Assembly (NCBI GenBank): GCA_963662895.1
Contig: OY759982.1
Span: forward strand, 2,046,001-2,110,000
DNA: 64,000 nucleotides
Direction of reading: 5' to 3'
DNA from: GWE2-42-39 sp963662895
GTDB taxonomy: Bacteria; Bacteroidota; Bacteroidia; Bacteroidales; Prolixibacteraceae
Made by a program: the position numbers and the translations under genes. Position 1 is the stretch's first letter, and every line of letters begins with the position of its first letter. Of the stretch, positions 1 to 8,460 are shown one piece after another. The notes under the pieces were generated by a model. The model saw nothing but the letters and a program-made list of their open reading frames with translations. It was not told where the DNA came from and made no database searches.

Positions 1-49
1 ATTGCTGACAAAATCTCGATCATTATTTTTCTATCAAAAAGTTAAAATT

Positions 50-412
50 CTATTTTGGTTTATATGGTTCGGAGAAAAATCTATGAAATTTTTGTTTAAA
101 ATCTTTGCTTAGTTTTTTATCTTCATTGAATTCATATCCATGAATAGAAACTTCATTTTCAAGATATTTTCGAATATACAAAAAGTGTTGCAATATTTTT
201 GAGAGCGACATCCACAATGTAAAAACAATCATACTAACAAATATTATTATAATGGTAGGCAAAACAACCTCATCTCTATTATAACCTTCCTCAGAGAAAA
301 ATACGACAGCAGAAGATATTAATCCAGCTATTAAAAAAAGAAATCCAAAAATTTTAGTAGTATTTACCCAGCTTCCAGAATAGTCAACGACAATTTTTTT
401 TGGCTTTTCCAC
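50..412 (-). CDS. Hypothetical small two-TM membrane protein
   Basis: A 120-residue protein that I do not recognise. It has a charged N-terminus (MEKPKK), two hydrophobic segments at about residues 20-42 and 52-72, and a charged, lysine- and phenylalanine-rich C-terminal tail of about 45 residues that is probably cytoplasmic. There is no signal-peptidase site or lipobox, so it is likely an inner-membrane protein with two membrane spans. It lies downstream of the tRNA-Leu on the same strand, separated by that tRNA's terminator hairpin, so it should have its own promoter. Function is unknown. Confidence 0.55.
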   Translation of the reverse strand: MEKPKKIVVDYSGSWVNTTKIFGFLFLIAGLISSAVVFFSEEGYNRDEVVLPTIIIIFVSMIVFTLWMSLSKILQHFLYIRKYLENEVSIHGYEFNEDKKLSKDFKQKFHRFFSEPYKPK

Positions 413-529
413 AATGTGGTTTTTCTATTAAAGATACGGGAAACAGAAATAAAAGTAAATAGGAAAGAAGAGATTATTTTGTGTTTAAAATAAAACGTGG
501 CGGCAAACGTGGCAGCAAATTAAAAAACA

Positions 530-568
530 AAAATCACAATTAATTAATTTTAAATTAGTTGTGATTTT
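530..568 (-). terminator. Terminator downstream of tRNA-Leu
   Basis: Arms AAAATCACAATTAAT (530-544) and ATTAGTTGTGATTTT (554-568) pair over 15 positions with one T/G mismatch. On the minus strand the hairpin begins 8 nt after the tRNA 3' end and is followed by a T-rich run, as expected of a Rho-independent terminator. Confidence 0.7.
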
Positions 569-575
569 CTTTTGT

Positions 576-658
576 GCCCAGAACAGGACTCGAACCTGCA
601 CGTCATTGCTGACACTAGTCCCTGAAACTAGCGTGTCTACCGATTCCACCATCTGGGC
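576..658 (-). tRNA. tRNA-Leu (anticodon CAG)
   Basis: An 83-nt class II tRNA. The acceptor arm pairs GCCCAGA with TCTGGGC. The anticodon stem CTAGT/ACTAG closes a 7-nt loop TTCAGGG, giving anticodon CAG. A long variable arm follows, and the T arm carries the usual GGTTCGAGTCC motif. The 3' CCA is not encoded, so it must be added after transcription, as in many Bacteroidota tRNAs. A hairpin terminator lies just downstream. Confidence 0.95.
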
Positions 659-730
659 TTGTTTGAACGTGAGTGCAAAACTATAAAAATTCTTAAAACG
701 TAAACATGATTTGCTGAAAAAAATGATCTG

Positions 731-1069
731 TCATTGTTGATAGCTCAGATCGTACTTACATTCAGTTACTTTTCCATTCTTATCAAGATAAAATGTAAAT
801 TTTTGTGTTTTCTGTACCGATGGACTGACCATAGGGTCCAAGGTGGTAACCCCTTTATTGACGGTAATGCTTGGCAGTGCTTTTGAATAGGTATATACCA
901 CCATTTGCCTTTCTTCCGAAATAGGTACCACAATTCCTGTTTGTTCGAAATATTCGTCAAGTGCTTTTTTGTCCTGTCCTATAAATTGATGGTTTAATTT
1001 ACTTTGAACAGAACACGACAGGACGGACAGCAATATAGTTACGATTATAAAATATCGGGTTGTTTTCAT
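731..1069 (-). CDS. Hypothetical lipoprotein
   Basis: Starting at the methionine of MKTTRYF (1069) rather than the longer in-frame start at 1093 places a standard lipoprotein signal at the N-terminus: a short basic region, a hydrophobic core and the lipobox LLSVLSC, with the cysteine near residue 20. The mature part is only about 90 residues, rich in threonine, valine and lysine, and ends in a segment with alternating polar residues that suggests a small beta fold. I recognise no family. It is monocistronic between the tRNA and the divergently oriented fucosidase gene. Confidence 0.6.
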   Translation of the reverse strand: MKTTRYFIIVTILLSVLSCSVQSKLNHQFIGQDKKALDEYFEQTGIVVPISEERQMVVYTYSKALPSITVNKGVTTLDPMVSPSVQKTQKFTFYLDKNGKVTECKYDLSYQQ

Positions 1070-1274
1070 TTTGATTCTTTTTTGTTTATACATGCTGTAA
1101 AATTATAAATCATTTCAATAACATATGGATTTTTCAGGCATACTTTTTTATTGTACTTAACTCATAATTATACTATAATATTTCCTGTTACCGGGGATTT
1201 ATCTCAGATAAAGTTTATTTTTATCAGTCATTTTTGATGAAACAGATAAAATTAACCTGACAAATAAATTAAAT

Positions 1275-3581
1275 ATGAGACTGTTAATTACTTGTTTTTT
1301 CCTTTTTTTATTTATACTGAATGCAAGTTCTTCGGAAAAGGATGATCTTGTTTTGTGGTACCGGCAGCCGGCAACAGATTGGAACGAAGCCCTTCCTGTT
1401 GGTAACGGACGTTTGGGGGCCATGGTTTTTGGTGGGGTAAACGAAGAGCGCCTCCAGTTAAATGAAGAGAGTGTGTGGACGAAAGGAGGGGAGAATGTTG
1501 ATCTGAAAGATGGGGCAAAATATCTGCCTCAAATCAGAAAATTACTTTTTGAGGGGAAATATACCGAAGGACAAAAACTAGCTGATGAAAAATTGCTGGG
1601 TGAACGTCTGCCTTCAGGGACCAATACTTACCAGACGCTGGGCGATTTGAAATTTTATTTTACCGGTATTGAAAATCCGGTCAATTACAAAAGGGAGCTT
1701 CAGTTAGAGAATGCCTTGGTTATAACTACTTTCGAAGCAGGAAAGGTAAAATATAAACGTACCGTATTTTCATCAGCAGTTGATCAGGCAGTGGTGATGA
1801 TGGCCGAAGCTGACCAGCCGGGACAGATTTCCTGTACACTTGAATTATCGCGACCCGGTGAAGGGGAAAATGTTTTAGCAGATGGAAACGCCATCGTTAT
1901 GAAACAGCAGGTAAATGGTAATGGAGTTCATTACGAAGCCCGGGTGAAAGTCATTAATCACGGAGGGGTGTTGAAACAGGATGGACAGAGATTGTGCGTG
2001 GAAAAAGCCGATAAACTGGAGGTTCGTATCGTGGCTGCTACCGATTACAGGGGAGATGATCCTTCCACAAAATGTAGTCAGTATCAGAACCTTTCTTCAG
2101 GAAAAGTATACGGGAATATTTTGTCGGATCATATTCGCGAGTACCAATCCTATTTTAAGCGGGTTTCTTTTGATATACCATCTTCTGAAGCAGTAGCTTT
2201 TGCTACCGATGATCGCCTCGATGCTCAGAAACGGGGAGTATATGACCCTTCATTAACCGCTTTGTATTTTCAATTTGGACGTTATTTGCTCATTAGCAGT
2301 TCACGCCCGGGTTGCATGCCTTCTAATTTGCAGGGGATATGGGCTGATGGTCTGACACCTCCGTGGAATGCGGATTATCATATTAATATTAACATCCAGA
2401 TGAACTACTGGCCGTCGGAAGTCACTAATCTTTCTGAATGTCATTTACCTTTTCTGAAGTTTATTGGAGAACTGCGTGAAAAGGGGAGGAAAACGGCAAA
2501 AGAGCTATACGGATGTGATGGTTTTGTAGCTCATCATACCACTGATGCCTGGCATTTTACGACGGCATTTGGAAGCCCGGTTTATGGAATGTGGCCAATG
2601 GGAGCAGCCTGGTCGGCGACCCACATATGGGAACATTATTTATTCACAGGAGATAAAATGTTTCTCAGGGAATATGGCTATCCGGTCATGCGGGAGGCAG
2701 CCCTTTTCCTTTCCGGCTTTTTGGTGAAAAATCCTAATACCGGAAAGTTGGTTACAGGGCCATCCATGTCCCCCGAAAATGCTTTTTTAACCCCTCAGGG
2801 AGAAAGAGCTTCGGTTTGTATGGGGCCGGCGATGGATTTGCAGATTGTATGGCACCTGTTTACCTCTTGTATCCAGGCTTCGAAAGAACTTAATACTGAT
2901 AAAAAATTCAGGGACAAACTGGAAAAACAACTGGCAATCCTTACTCCTGTAAAAATTGGGGAAGATGGACGTATCCAGGAATGGTCAGACGAAAATTTAA
3001 AAGAAGCAATGCCTGGTCACCGTCATATGTCACATTTATATGGCCTCTATCCTTCAAACGAATACAATTGGAATGATTGTCCTGAATATATGAATGCTGC
3101 GGCAAAGGTACTCGAAGGACGTCTGAAAAACGGGGGAGGTCATACTGGTTGGAGCAGGGCATGGATCATTAATTTTTATGCCCGTTTACTGGATAAGGAA
3201 AATGTATGGAAGAACCTGACCGCATTATGGGCCAGATCAACAAATGCCAATATGTTTGATAACCACCCGCCATTTCAAATTGACGGAAATTTTGGGGGTA
3301 CGGCAGGTATTGCAGAAATGTTGCTTCAGTCGCATACAGGTGAAGTAAATGTGTTACCATGTTTGCCTGATGAGTTGCCTGATGGTAAGATCACCGGACT
3401 GATGGCCCGTGGCGGACATGAAGTAGATATTGAATGGCAAAACGGGAAACTGAAAGGAGTAACCATAAAATCGATTCTGGGGAATCCATGTAAAGTGCGC
3501 TATGGTGCCAAAGTAATTGAATTCCCAATGAGTAAAGGTAGTATTTTACGGTTGAACAGCGACCTGAAAGAATTGAATTAG
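1275..3581 (+). CDS. GH95 alpha-L-fucosidase (or alpha-L-galactosidase)
   Basis: A 768-residue secreted glycoside hydrolase of family GH95, which removes terminal alpha-1,2-linked L-fucose (some members L-galactose) from glycans. The N-terminus is a signal peptide (MRLLITCFFLFLFILNASSS). It is followed by the family-typical start LWYRQPATDWNEALPVGNGR and by QLNEESVWTKGG. The (alpha/alpha)6 catalytic domain contains PPWNADYHININIQMNYWP at about residues 360-378, whose asparagines correspond to the catalytic asparagines of AfcA. It also contains GPSMSPEN near residue 494, whose glutamate is the likely general acid, and DGNFGG near residue 669. Length and motif order match full-size GH95 enzymes. 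No SusC/D pair is adjacent, so it is not in a classical PUL here. Linkage specificity cannot be read from the sequence. Confidence 0.93.
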   Translation: MRLLITCFFLFLFILNASSSEKDDLVLWYRQPATDWNEALPVGNGRLGAMVFGGVNEERLQLNEESVWTKGGENVDLKDGAKYLPQIRKLLFEGKYTEGQKLADEKLLGERLPSGTNTYQTLGDLKFYFTGIENPVNYKRELQLENALVITTFEAGKVKYKRTVFSSAVDQAVVMMAEADQPGQISCTLELSRPGEGENVLADGNAIVMKQQVNGNGVHYEARVKVINHGGVLKQDGQRLCVEKADKLEVRIVAATDYRGDDPSTKCSQYQNLSSGKVYGNILSDHIREYQSYFKRVSFDIPSSEAVAFATDDRLDAQKRGVYDPSLTALYFQFGRYLLISSSRPGCMPSNLQGIWADGLTPPWNADYHININIQMNYWPSEVTNLSECHLPFLKFIGELREKGRKTAKELYGCDGFVAHHTTDAWHFTTAFGSPVYGMWPMGAAWSATHIWEHYLFTGDKMFLREYGYPVMREAALFLSGFLVKNPNTGKLVTGPSMSPENAFLTPQGERASVCMGPAMDLQIVWHLFTSCIQASKELNTDKKFRDKLEKQLAILTPVKIGEDGRIQEWSDENLKEAMPGHRHMSHLYGLYPSNEYNWNDCPEYMNAAAKVLEGRLKNGGGHTGWSRAWIINFYARLLDKENVWKNLTALWARSTNANMFDNHPPFQIDGNFGGTAGIAEMLLQSHTGEVNVLPCLPDELPDGKITGLMARGGHEVDIEWQNGKLKGVTIKSILGNPCKVRYGAKVIEFPMSKGSILRLNSDLKELN

Positions 3582-3680
3582 TGTTATGTCAGGTTTTTTT
3601 GTCACTCTAAAGAATAAGTATAAACTCTAATTTTTTCTTACATGTGTTTTGATATTTTTGATCTGTATAAAATAAAGAAA

Positions 3681-4988
3681 ATGGATCAAAAGTTTGAAAA
3701 AAGCAACTATAACTTGCAGTCTGTATTAAGTGGAAAAATTTTTGAGGACCAGGGATGGACACTGGATGCCAGAGAAGAAGAAAAGCCAACGCTGATTCGT
3801 GCAATTTACGATAAAAAGCAACTTAAAGTAGGAGATGATTCGTTGGGTTTATACAAGTTTTCCGATTGGTTGCCGGTACAACGGGTGTTGCACGGATCTT
3901 CGGCTCCGGTAACGTATAAAAGTGAGGGCCTGGCAAAGAAGTTAGGGCTTAACAATCTTTGGGTTACTTTTAGTGGTTACTGGCCTGAAAAGGGGGTAAA
4001 GATGAAAACCTGTTCGTTCAAGGAAACCGAGGCATATTCGGTTTGTGGCCGGATGAGCGATCAAATGGACAAAGTGTTGGTTGTGGCATCGGCAGGAAAT
4101 ACAGCCCGTGCTTTTGCCCGTGTTTGTTCCGATAACAATATCCCGCTTTTATTATGTGTCCCTGAAGATAATCTTGATGCTTTATGGTTCGATGAGCCCA
4201 TTCATGATTGTGTGAAACTGGTATGTTGCAAGTCAGGAAGCGACTATTTTGATGCCATTCATGTGTCGAATATGGTGGTAAAACTCGATTCGTTCGTGCC
4301 TGAAGGAGGTGCTAAAAATATAGCCCGCCGCGATGGTATGTCCACTACTATGATGTCGGCAGTAACAACGATCGGAAGAATTCCTGATTACTATTTTCAG
4401 GCAGTAGGCAGCGGTACCGGCGCTATTGCTGCATGGGAAGCTAATCTGCGCTTCTTGGAAGACGGACGTTTTGGTTCCAATAAAATGAAATTGATGGTCT
4501 CGCAGAACGAACCATTTGTTCCCATAAAAGACGCCTGGAAGGCCGATTCAAGAGAAATGCTGTATTTGGATGATACACGTGCACGCCGGCAGGTCGAAGA
4601 AATTGATGCCAAAGTCTTGTCGAACCGTAAACCTCCATATTCTATTGTTGGCGGTTTATACGATGCCCTGAAAGATACCGGTGGCGATGTGCTTTCTGCC
4701 ACGAACGAAGAGGGCAGGGATGCTCAAAAATTATTTCTGGAAAGCGAAGGGATCGATATTCACCCGGCTGCAGGAATTGCACTAGCATCATTATTTAAAG
4801 CTGTAAAAGATGGTACCGTTAGTGCTGATGATCTGATTATGCTGAATATTACCGGTGGAGGGGAAGCCCGTTTTAAACATGATAAGAAATTGTATTATCT
4901 TAAGCCTCAAATAATTTTTGATATCAATCCTGATATTGAGGAAGTAGCTGACCGGATAAACACCTTGTTTGAACCATCGCTGGTTTAG
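3681..4988 (+). CDS. Cysteate synthase-like PLP enzyme
   Basis: A 435-residue fold-type II PLP enzyme of the threonine synthase/cysteate synthase group. Cysteate synthase makes L-cysteate from O-phosphoserine and sulfite; in Bacteroidota, cysteate is the head-group precursor of sulfonolipids (capnines). The likely Schiff-base lysine is K114 in CSFKETEAYSV. Phosphate-loop-like segments are SAGNTARAF and GSGTGAIAAWEA, and a C-terminal TGGGEARF loop is present. The start at 3681 is chosen because it begins at MDQKFEKSN after a short A-rich leader; an upstream in-frame start would add 13 non-conserved residues. The Nudix gene follows 22 nt downstream. A threonine synthase-like role is the main alternative, but no thr genes are nearby. 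Confidence 0.72.
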   Translation: MDQKFEKSNYNLQSVLSGKIFEDQGWTLDAREEEKPTLIRAIYDKKQLKVGDDSLGLYKFSDWLPVQRVLHGSSAPVTYKSEGLAKKLGLNNLWVTFSGYWPEKGVKMKTCSFKETEAYSVCGRMSDQMDKVLVVASAGNTARAFARVCSDNNIPLLLCVPEDNLDALWFDEPIHDCVKLVCCKSGSDYFDAIHVSNMVVKLDSFVPEGGAKNIARRDGMSTTMMSAVTTIGRIPDYYFQAVGSGTGAIAAWEANLRFLEDGRFGSNKMKLMVSQNEPFVPIKDAWKADSREMLYLDDTRARRQVEEIDAKVLSNRKPPYSIVGGLYDALKDTGGDVLSATNEEGRDAQKLFLESEGIDIHPAAGIALASLFKAVKDGTVSADDLIMLNITGGGEARFKHDKKLYYLKPQIIFDINPDIEEVADRINTLFEPSLV

Positions 4989-5010
4989 GTTGGAGATAAT
5001 TTGTATTGTC

Positions 5011-5436
5011 ATGTACACATACCAATATCCCCGGTCTGCGCTTACAGTTGATGCGATTGTCTTGAGGAAAGAGCAGGACAAATGGCAGCTATTGCTGATT
5101 GAACGGGGCATCGAACCTTTTAAGGGAAAATGGGCTTTACCCGGTGGTTTTGTAAATATGGATGAACTGCTAGAGAAGGCCTGCATCCGAGAACTGGAAG
5201 AGGAAACAGGTTTAAAGGTCGATCAAATGTTCCAGTTTAAAACGTTTGATGCCGTTGACCGTGATCCGCGCCATCGTACTATTTCGGTTGTTCATTATAC
5301 TATTTTAGAAGACAATCAGGAAATAAGAGCCGGGGACGATGCTAAAAAAGCAGCATGGTTTCCTTTAGACCGTTTACCTGATCTGGCTTTCGACCATGCA
5401 AAAATAATCAGGGACTTTATTGCAGGTTGGGGCTAA
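5011..5436 (+). CDS. Nudix hydrolase
   Basis: A 141-residue Nudix-family pyrophosphohydrolase. The Nudix box is intact from about residue 47: GGFVNMDELL followed by RELEEETGL, giving the GX5EX7REXXEEXGX pattern that binds the metal. The preceding FKGKWALPGGF and the N-terminal LTVDAIVLRKEQ strand are typical of ADP-ribose or other nucleoside-diphosphate derivative hydrolases. The start at 5011 (MYTYQYPRSAL) is preferred because an upstream in-frame start would overlap the preceding gene and add unrelated residues. It follows the cysteate synthase-like gene by 22 nt and may be co-transcribed. The substrate is not determinable. Confidence 0.85.
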   Translation: MYTYQYPRSALTVDAIVLRKEQDKWQLLLIERGIEPFKGKWALPGGFVNMDELLEKACIRELEEETGLKVDQMFQFKTFDAVDRDPRHRTISVVHYTILEDNQEIRAGDDAKKAAWFPLDRLPDLAFDHAKIIRDFIAGWG

Positions 5437-5470
5437 CCAGATGGGAAAGGGAATCAATTCTTCATTTATG

Positions 5471-6094
5471 CTAGCCAATCCCGTTTTCAATAATTGAATA
5501 TGCCTGAGGGCCGGTATTAAAAAGCAAATCGAGAATGCTCAGGTTGGAAGCGAATCCCAGTTTATCGGAAAAAACCTGTGTATATTCGATGCTTTTACAA
5601 TTACTTTTATCAGAGAACCGGATTTTGGGATGAATTTTTTCTCTGAAGTTCAGGGTATTCTCCGGTACTTTTTCGAAGTTACCGGTTAAAAACAGTTCCG
5701 GGTCAATCTCTAGTAAATCGAAAATGGTTTTTAAAATGTCCATGTTCAGATCAAGTAAAAATTGATGTTTTTTTTGAAAAAAAGGTTCGAAATCATCAGC
5801 ATAAAATTCGAAAAAAGGGGAGGAGTTGTAGGCCGAAAAAATGGTCCGCCAGTGGTTTCGTTGCCAGTCTTCGTCGTATGATATTTGTAAATCCTTGATT
5901 TTAATTTTTGGGCCACGTCCCTTTACTACCGGCACAATGATAGGAACCGGGCCATTGGCAGCCAAAATTACCGCCCTGTTCCGGTAGGTTTGTTTGATAA
6001 AATGCTCGTGTTGTTCTATAAAAATGGTTTGATTACTAATCAGTTTTGAACAATATTCAATATTGGGAAAATATGCAGTGCTAAGTAATATCAT
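5471..6094 (-). CDS. WbqC family protein
   Basis: A 207-residue WbqC-like protein, a family found in glycan and surface-polysaccharide loci and in many Bacteroidota core genomes but of unclear biochemical role. The N-terminal STAYFPNIEYCSKL and the central HFIKQTYRNRAVILAANGP, IKDLQISYDEDWQRNHWRT and AYNSSPFFEFYADDFEPFF are family hallmarks. No signal peptide is seen, so it is cytoplasmic. In many Bacteroidales it sits next to lepB. Here it lies downstream of the DUF721-recF pair on the same strand, with a gap of 23 nt, so it could be the last gene of that operon. Confidence 0.88.
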   Translation of the reverse strand: MILLSTAYFPNIEYCSKLISNQTIFIEQHEHFIKQTYRNRAVILAANGPVPIIVPVVKGRGPKIKIKDLQISYDEDWQRNHWRTIFSAYNSSPFFEFYADDFEPFFQKKHQFLLDLNMDILKTIFDLLEIDPELFLTGNFEKVPENTLNFREKIHPKIRFSDKSNCKSIEYTQVFSDKLGFASNLSILDLLFNTGPQAYSIIENGIG

Positions 6095-6117
6095 ACAATT
6101 CTGTTTTTTAGCTGAAG

Positions 6118-6408
6118 TTAGCTGAAATGTATTTTGTCAATCATTTCCTTACCCGCTTCTTCATTCAGCCGTTTGCGTATTTCTTCCCTGATCATCATTA
6201 GTTCGTTGCGTACCACGGCCGAGGTGGTCTCAACAAATAAAATCCGGTTACGGATATAGATATTTTTTGTATAATGTGCTACTGTTTTGCCAAGTAACTT
6301 TTCCCAGGAATTGATCAGGTTTATTTCAGCCAGTTTGTTGTCGAGCTTATTTTCCTGGACGAAATCATTCAGAACATCCCGAAGACTTTGTGTATTTTTC
6401 TTTCTCAT
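6118..6408 (-). CDS. DUF721/DciA-like protein
   Basis: A 96-residue DUF721 protein. The family includes DciA, the replicative-helicase operator/loader of bacteria without DnaC. The body shows the KH-like DUF721 pattern: an N-terminal helix (SLRDVLNDFVQENKL), W35 in NSWEKLLGKTVAHYT, a strand NRILFVETTSAVVRNEL and a terminal basic helix. Its start codon overlaps the stop codon of recF by 4 nt (ATGA), so the two are translationally coupled, fitting a role in replication or repair. Whether it acts as a helicase loader in this organism is inferred from the family only. Confidence 0.85.
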   Translation of the reverse strand: MRKKNTQSLRDVLNDFVQENKLDNKLAEINLINSWEKLLGKTVAHYTKNIYIRNRILFVETTSAVVRNELMMIREEIRKRLNEEAGKEMIDKIHFS

Positions 6409-7505
6409 CCTTCTACTGTTCCGTTGTTGACTGTGAAAATGTGGTATTCGGCATTAACGCGCGAAATAATCCGGTCGAGATGTTCCCGATTGGTATCAGT
6501 AATAAATATTTGTCCGAAATGATCGTTGGCAACCAGTTTTACGATTTCTTCCACCCGGCACTTATCCAGCTTGTCGAAGATATCATCGAGTAATAAAATG
6601 GGAGTCATTCCCGATATTTCTTTTACAAAATCGAATTGAGCCAGTTTCAGGGCTACCAGAAAGGTCTTTTTTTGCCCCTGAGATCCCAGTTTCTTTATGG
6701 AGTATTCGCCTAGTTTAAAGTCGATGTCATCTTTATGTATTCCAACTGTTGTAAACTGTAATACACGGTCCCGCTGACGGGCATTCAGCAATTGTCCGGC
6801 AAAATCGCCATCATATAATTGCGACTGGTGTGTTAGCCCGATAATCTCATTTCCACCGGAAATCAGCTTGTAATAGTTTTGAAAAACAGGCAGGAATTTT
6901 TCAAGATACATTTTTCGTTCCCGGTGGATGATTTCAGCATAATAGACCAGTTGATCATCCCATATCTCAAGGGTTTCAGCATTGAACGTATTGGTTGATG
7001 CAAATTGTTTCAGCAGATTATTCCGTTGAAGTAAGGCCCGGTTGTATTTTATCAGACTGTCAAGGTATTGTTGATTATATAGCGAAATTACCGCATCTGT
7101 AAATTTTCGTCGCTCTTCACTTCCTCCCATGATCAGGTTGATGTCCGAAGGCGTAATTACAATTAATGGAAGCAAACCAATATGTTCCGACAATTTTTTA
7201 TATTCTTTTTTGTTCCGTTTAAAATGTTTTTTCTGTCCCTTTTTCAGTCCGCAATAAATGTTTTCCTGATTACCAAGCCTCTGGTATTTGCCCTGGATTA
7301 CAAAAAATTCTTCGTTGTGCCTGATGTTTTGCAGATCGACGGGATTAAGGAAACTTTTGCAAAACGACAGATAATAAATGGCATCCATCAGGTTTGTCTT
7401 TCCTGCCCCGTTGTTACCTATAAAACAATTCAAATCAGGTGAAAATTTCATCTCAGCCTGTTCGAAATTTTTAAAATTGATCAGCGATAATTCTTCTATA
7501 AACAT
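6405..7505 (-). CDS. recF: DNA replication/repair protein RecF
   Basis: A 366-residue SMC-like ATPase that loads RecA at gapped DNA with RecO and RecR. The Walker A motif GNNGAGKTN lies at residues 30-38. The ABC-type signature is LGSQGQKKTF near residue 270 and Walker B is PILLLDDIFDKLD. The start is placed at MFIEELSLIN (7505), where family members begin; the longer reading frame adds 12 unconserved residues. It heads an operon with DUF721 (4-nt overlap) and is divergent from the TPR gene at 7693. There is no dnaA or dnaN beside it, so this is not an origin-type dnaA-dnaN-recF cluster. Confidence 0.95.
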   Translation of the reverse strand: MFIEELSLINFKNFEQAEMKFSPDLNCFIGNNGAGKTNLMDAIYYLSFCKSFLNPVDLQNIRHNEEFFVIQGKYQRLGNQENIYCGLKKGQKKHFKRNKKEYKKLSEHIGLLPLIVITPSDINLIMGGSEERRKFTDAVISLYNQQYLDSLIKYNRALLQRNNLLKQFASTNTFNAETLEIWDDQLVYYAEIIHRERKMYLEKFLPVFQNYYKLISGGNEIIGLTHQSQLYDGDFAGQLLNARQRDRVLQFTTVGIHKDDIDFKLGEYSIKKLGSQGQKKTFLVALKLAQFDFVKEISGMTPILLLDDIFDKLDKCRVEEIVKLVANDHFGQIFITDTNREHLDRIISRVNAEYHIFTVNNGTVEG

Positions 7506-7655
7506 TTGAAAAAATGTACTTTTGAAAAACAAAACTAACAAAATTGCAGTAAGCTTTTTTATGAAAGTGATCCTTATTTGCAGATAACAATAACAAACTG
7601 TAGATTAATATTCATTTTTATTGGTTTATTCTACCTTTTGTTTTTGAAAAAAATA

Positions 7656-7663
7656 TATTTTTG
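7656..7663 (+). promoter_or_regulatory. Candidate -7 box for the TPR-protein gene
   Basis: TATTTTTG matches the Bacteroidota -7 consensus TAnnTTTG exactly and lies 30 nt before the start codon of the TPR gene at 7693. TTTG tetramers lie upstream (7637-7640, 7643-7646), but neither is at the ideal -33 spacing. Confidence 0.4.
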
Positions 7664-7692
7664 TTTCCGATTTTTGAACGAGACATAAAAAA

Positions 7693-8385
7693 ATGGCGAA
7701 AAATAAAAAGATCAAGCAGGAAGATAATATTCAGGACGTTGAAAGTGCGTTGACAAAAACCGAACAGTTCATAGAAGAAAATCAAAAATTACTTTCTATT
7801 ATTGTTGGTGTAGCTGTTGCTATAGTTGTGTTTTATCTTGGTTTCAACAAGTTCTATTTGCAACCAAAGGAAAAAGAAGCAAAGGAACAAATGTTTATGG
7901 CTGAGAATTATTTCCAGACCGATTCGTTTAATCTGGCTATAAATGGCGATGGTAACTATTTGGGGTTTCTTGATATTATTGATGATTATGGTATAACAAA
8001 ATCAGCTAACCTGGCTTATTATTATACCGGTATCTCTTATTTAAGGTTGGGCGATTATGAGCAGGCTCTTGAATATCTGGATGAATTTGATACGGAAGAT
8101 TTATTGCTTGCCCCGGTTGCCGAAGGAGCAAAAGGAGATGCTTATCTTGAGCTTGGAGAGGACGATAAGGCACTTAGTCTGTATGAAAAAGCATACCGTT
8201 TGACCGAAAATGAGCTTACTACTCCGGTTTATATGATGAAAGCTGCCTTAGTGCTTGAAAACATGGAAAAATATGATGATGCGTTGGATATTTATAATGA
8301 ATTGAAAACAAAATATCCGACTTCGAACGAAGGTCGCAGTATTGATAAATATATTGCCAGGGCAAAGATCAATCTTGATAAATAA
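7693..8385 (+). CDS. Membrane-anchored TPR protein (YfgM-like)
   Basis: A 230-residue protein with a charged N-terminus, one transmembrane helix at about residues 37-55 (LLSIIVGVAVAIVVFYLGF) and a C-terminal periplasmic TPR domain with at least four repeats (for example ANLAYYYTGISYLRLGDYEQAL and AKGDAYLELGEDDKALSLYEKA). This layout is that of the YfgM/PpiD-type ancillary SecYEG subunit. The recF-TPR-ribH order is common in Bacteroidales. A strong terminator separates it from ribH, so the two are probably independent transcripts. The translocon role is an inference from domain layout. Confidence 0.82.
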   Translation: MAKNKKIKQEDNIQDVESALTKTEQFIEENQKLLSIIVGVAVAIVVFYLGFNKFYLQPKEKEAKEQMFMAENYFQTDSFNLAINGDGNYLGFLDIIDDYGITKSANLAYYYTGISYLRLGDYEQALEYLDEFDTEDLLLAPVAEGAKGDAYLELGEDDKALSLYEKAYRLTENELTTPVYMMKAALVLENMEKYDDALDIYNELKTKYPTSNEGRSIDKYIARAKINLDK

Positions 8386-8408
8386 GATATTTAAAAAAAT
8401 AGTTTCTG

Positions 8409-8436
8409 AATCCCCTCTCCAGAGGGGATTTTTTAT
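8409..8436 (+). terminator. Rho-independent terminator after the TPR gene
   Basis: Arms AATCCCCTCT (8409-8418) and AGAGGGGATT (8421-8430) form a perfect 10-bp stem with a CC loop, followed by a TTTTATTTTT tail. The tail overlaps the -7 box of the next gene. Confidence 0.85.
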
Positions 8437-8441
8437 TTTTG
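8434..8441 (+). promoter_or_regulatory. Candidate -7 box for ribH
   Basis: TATTTTTG fits TAnnTTTG and ends 19 nt before the ribH start codon. It sits in the T tail of the preceding terminator, giving a compact terminator-promoter junction. Confidence 0.4.
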
Positions 8442-8460
8442 CAAAATAAAATTCAAAAAA

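Noticed and set aside
6390..7541. Replication origin near recF
   Set aside because: No dnaA or dnaN, no DnaA-box cluster that I can see, and recF here pairs with DUF721 only.
8388..8460. FMN riboswitch before ribH
   Set aside because: The leader is under 30 nt between a terminator and the start codon, too short for an RFN element.
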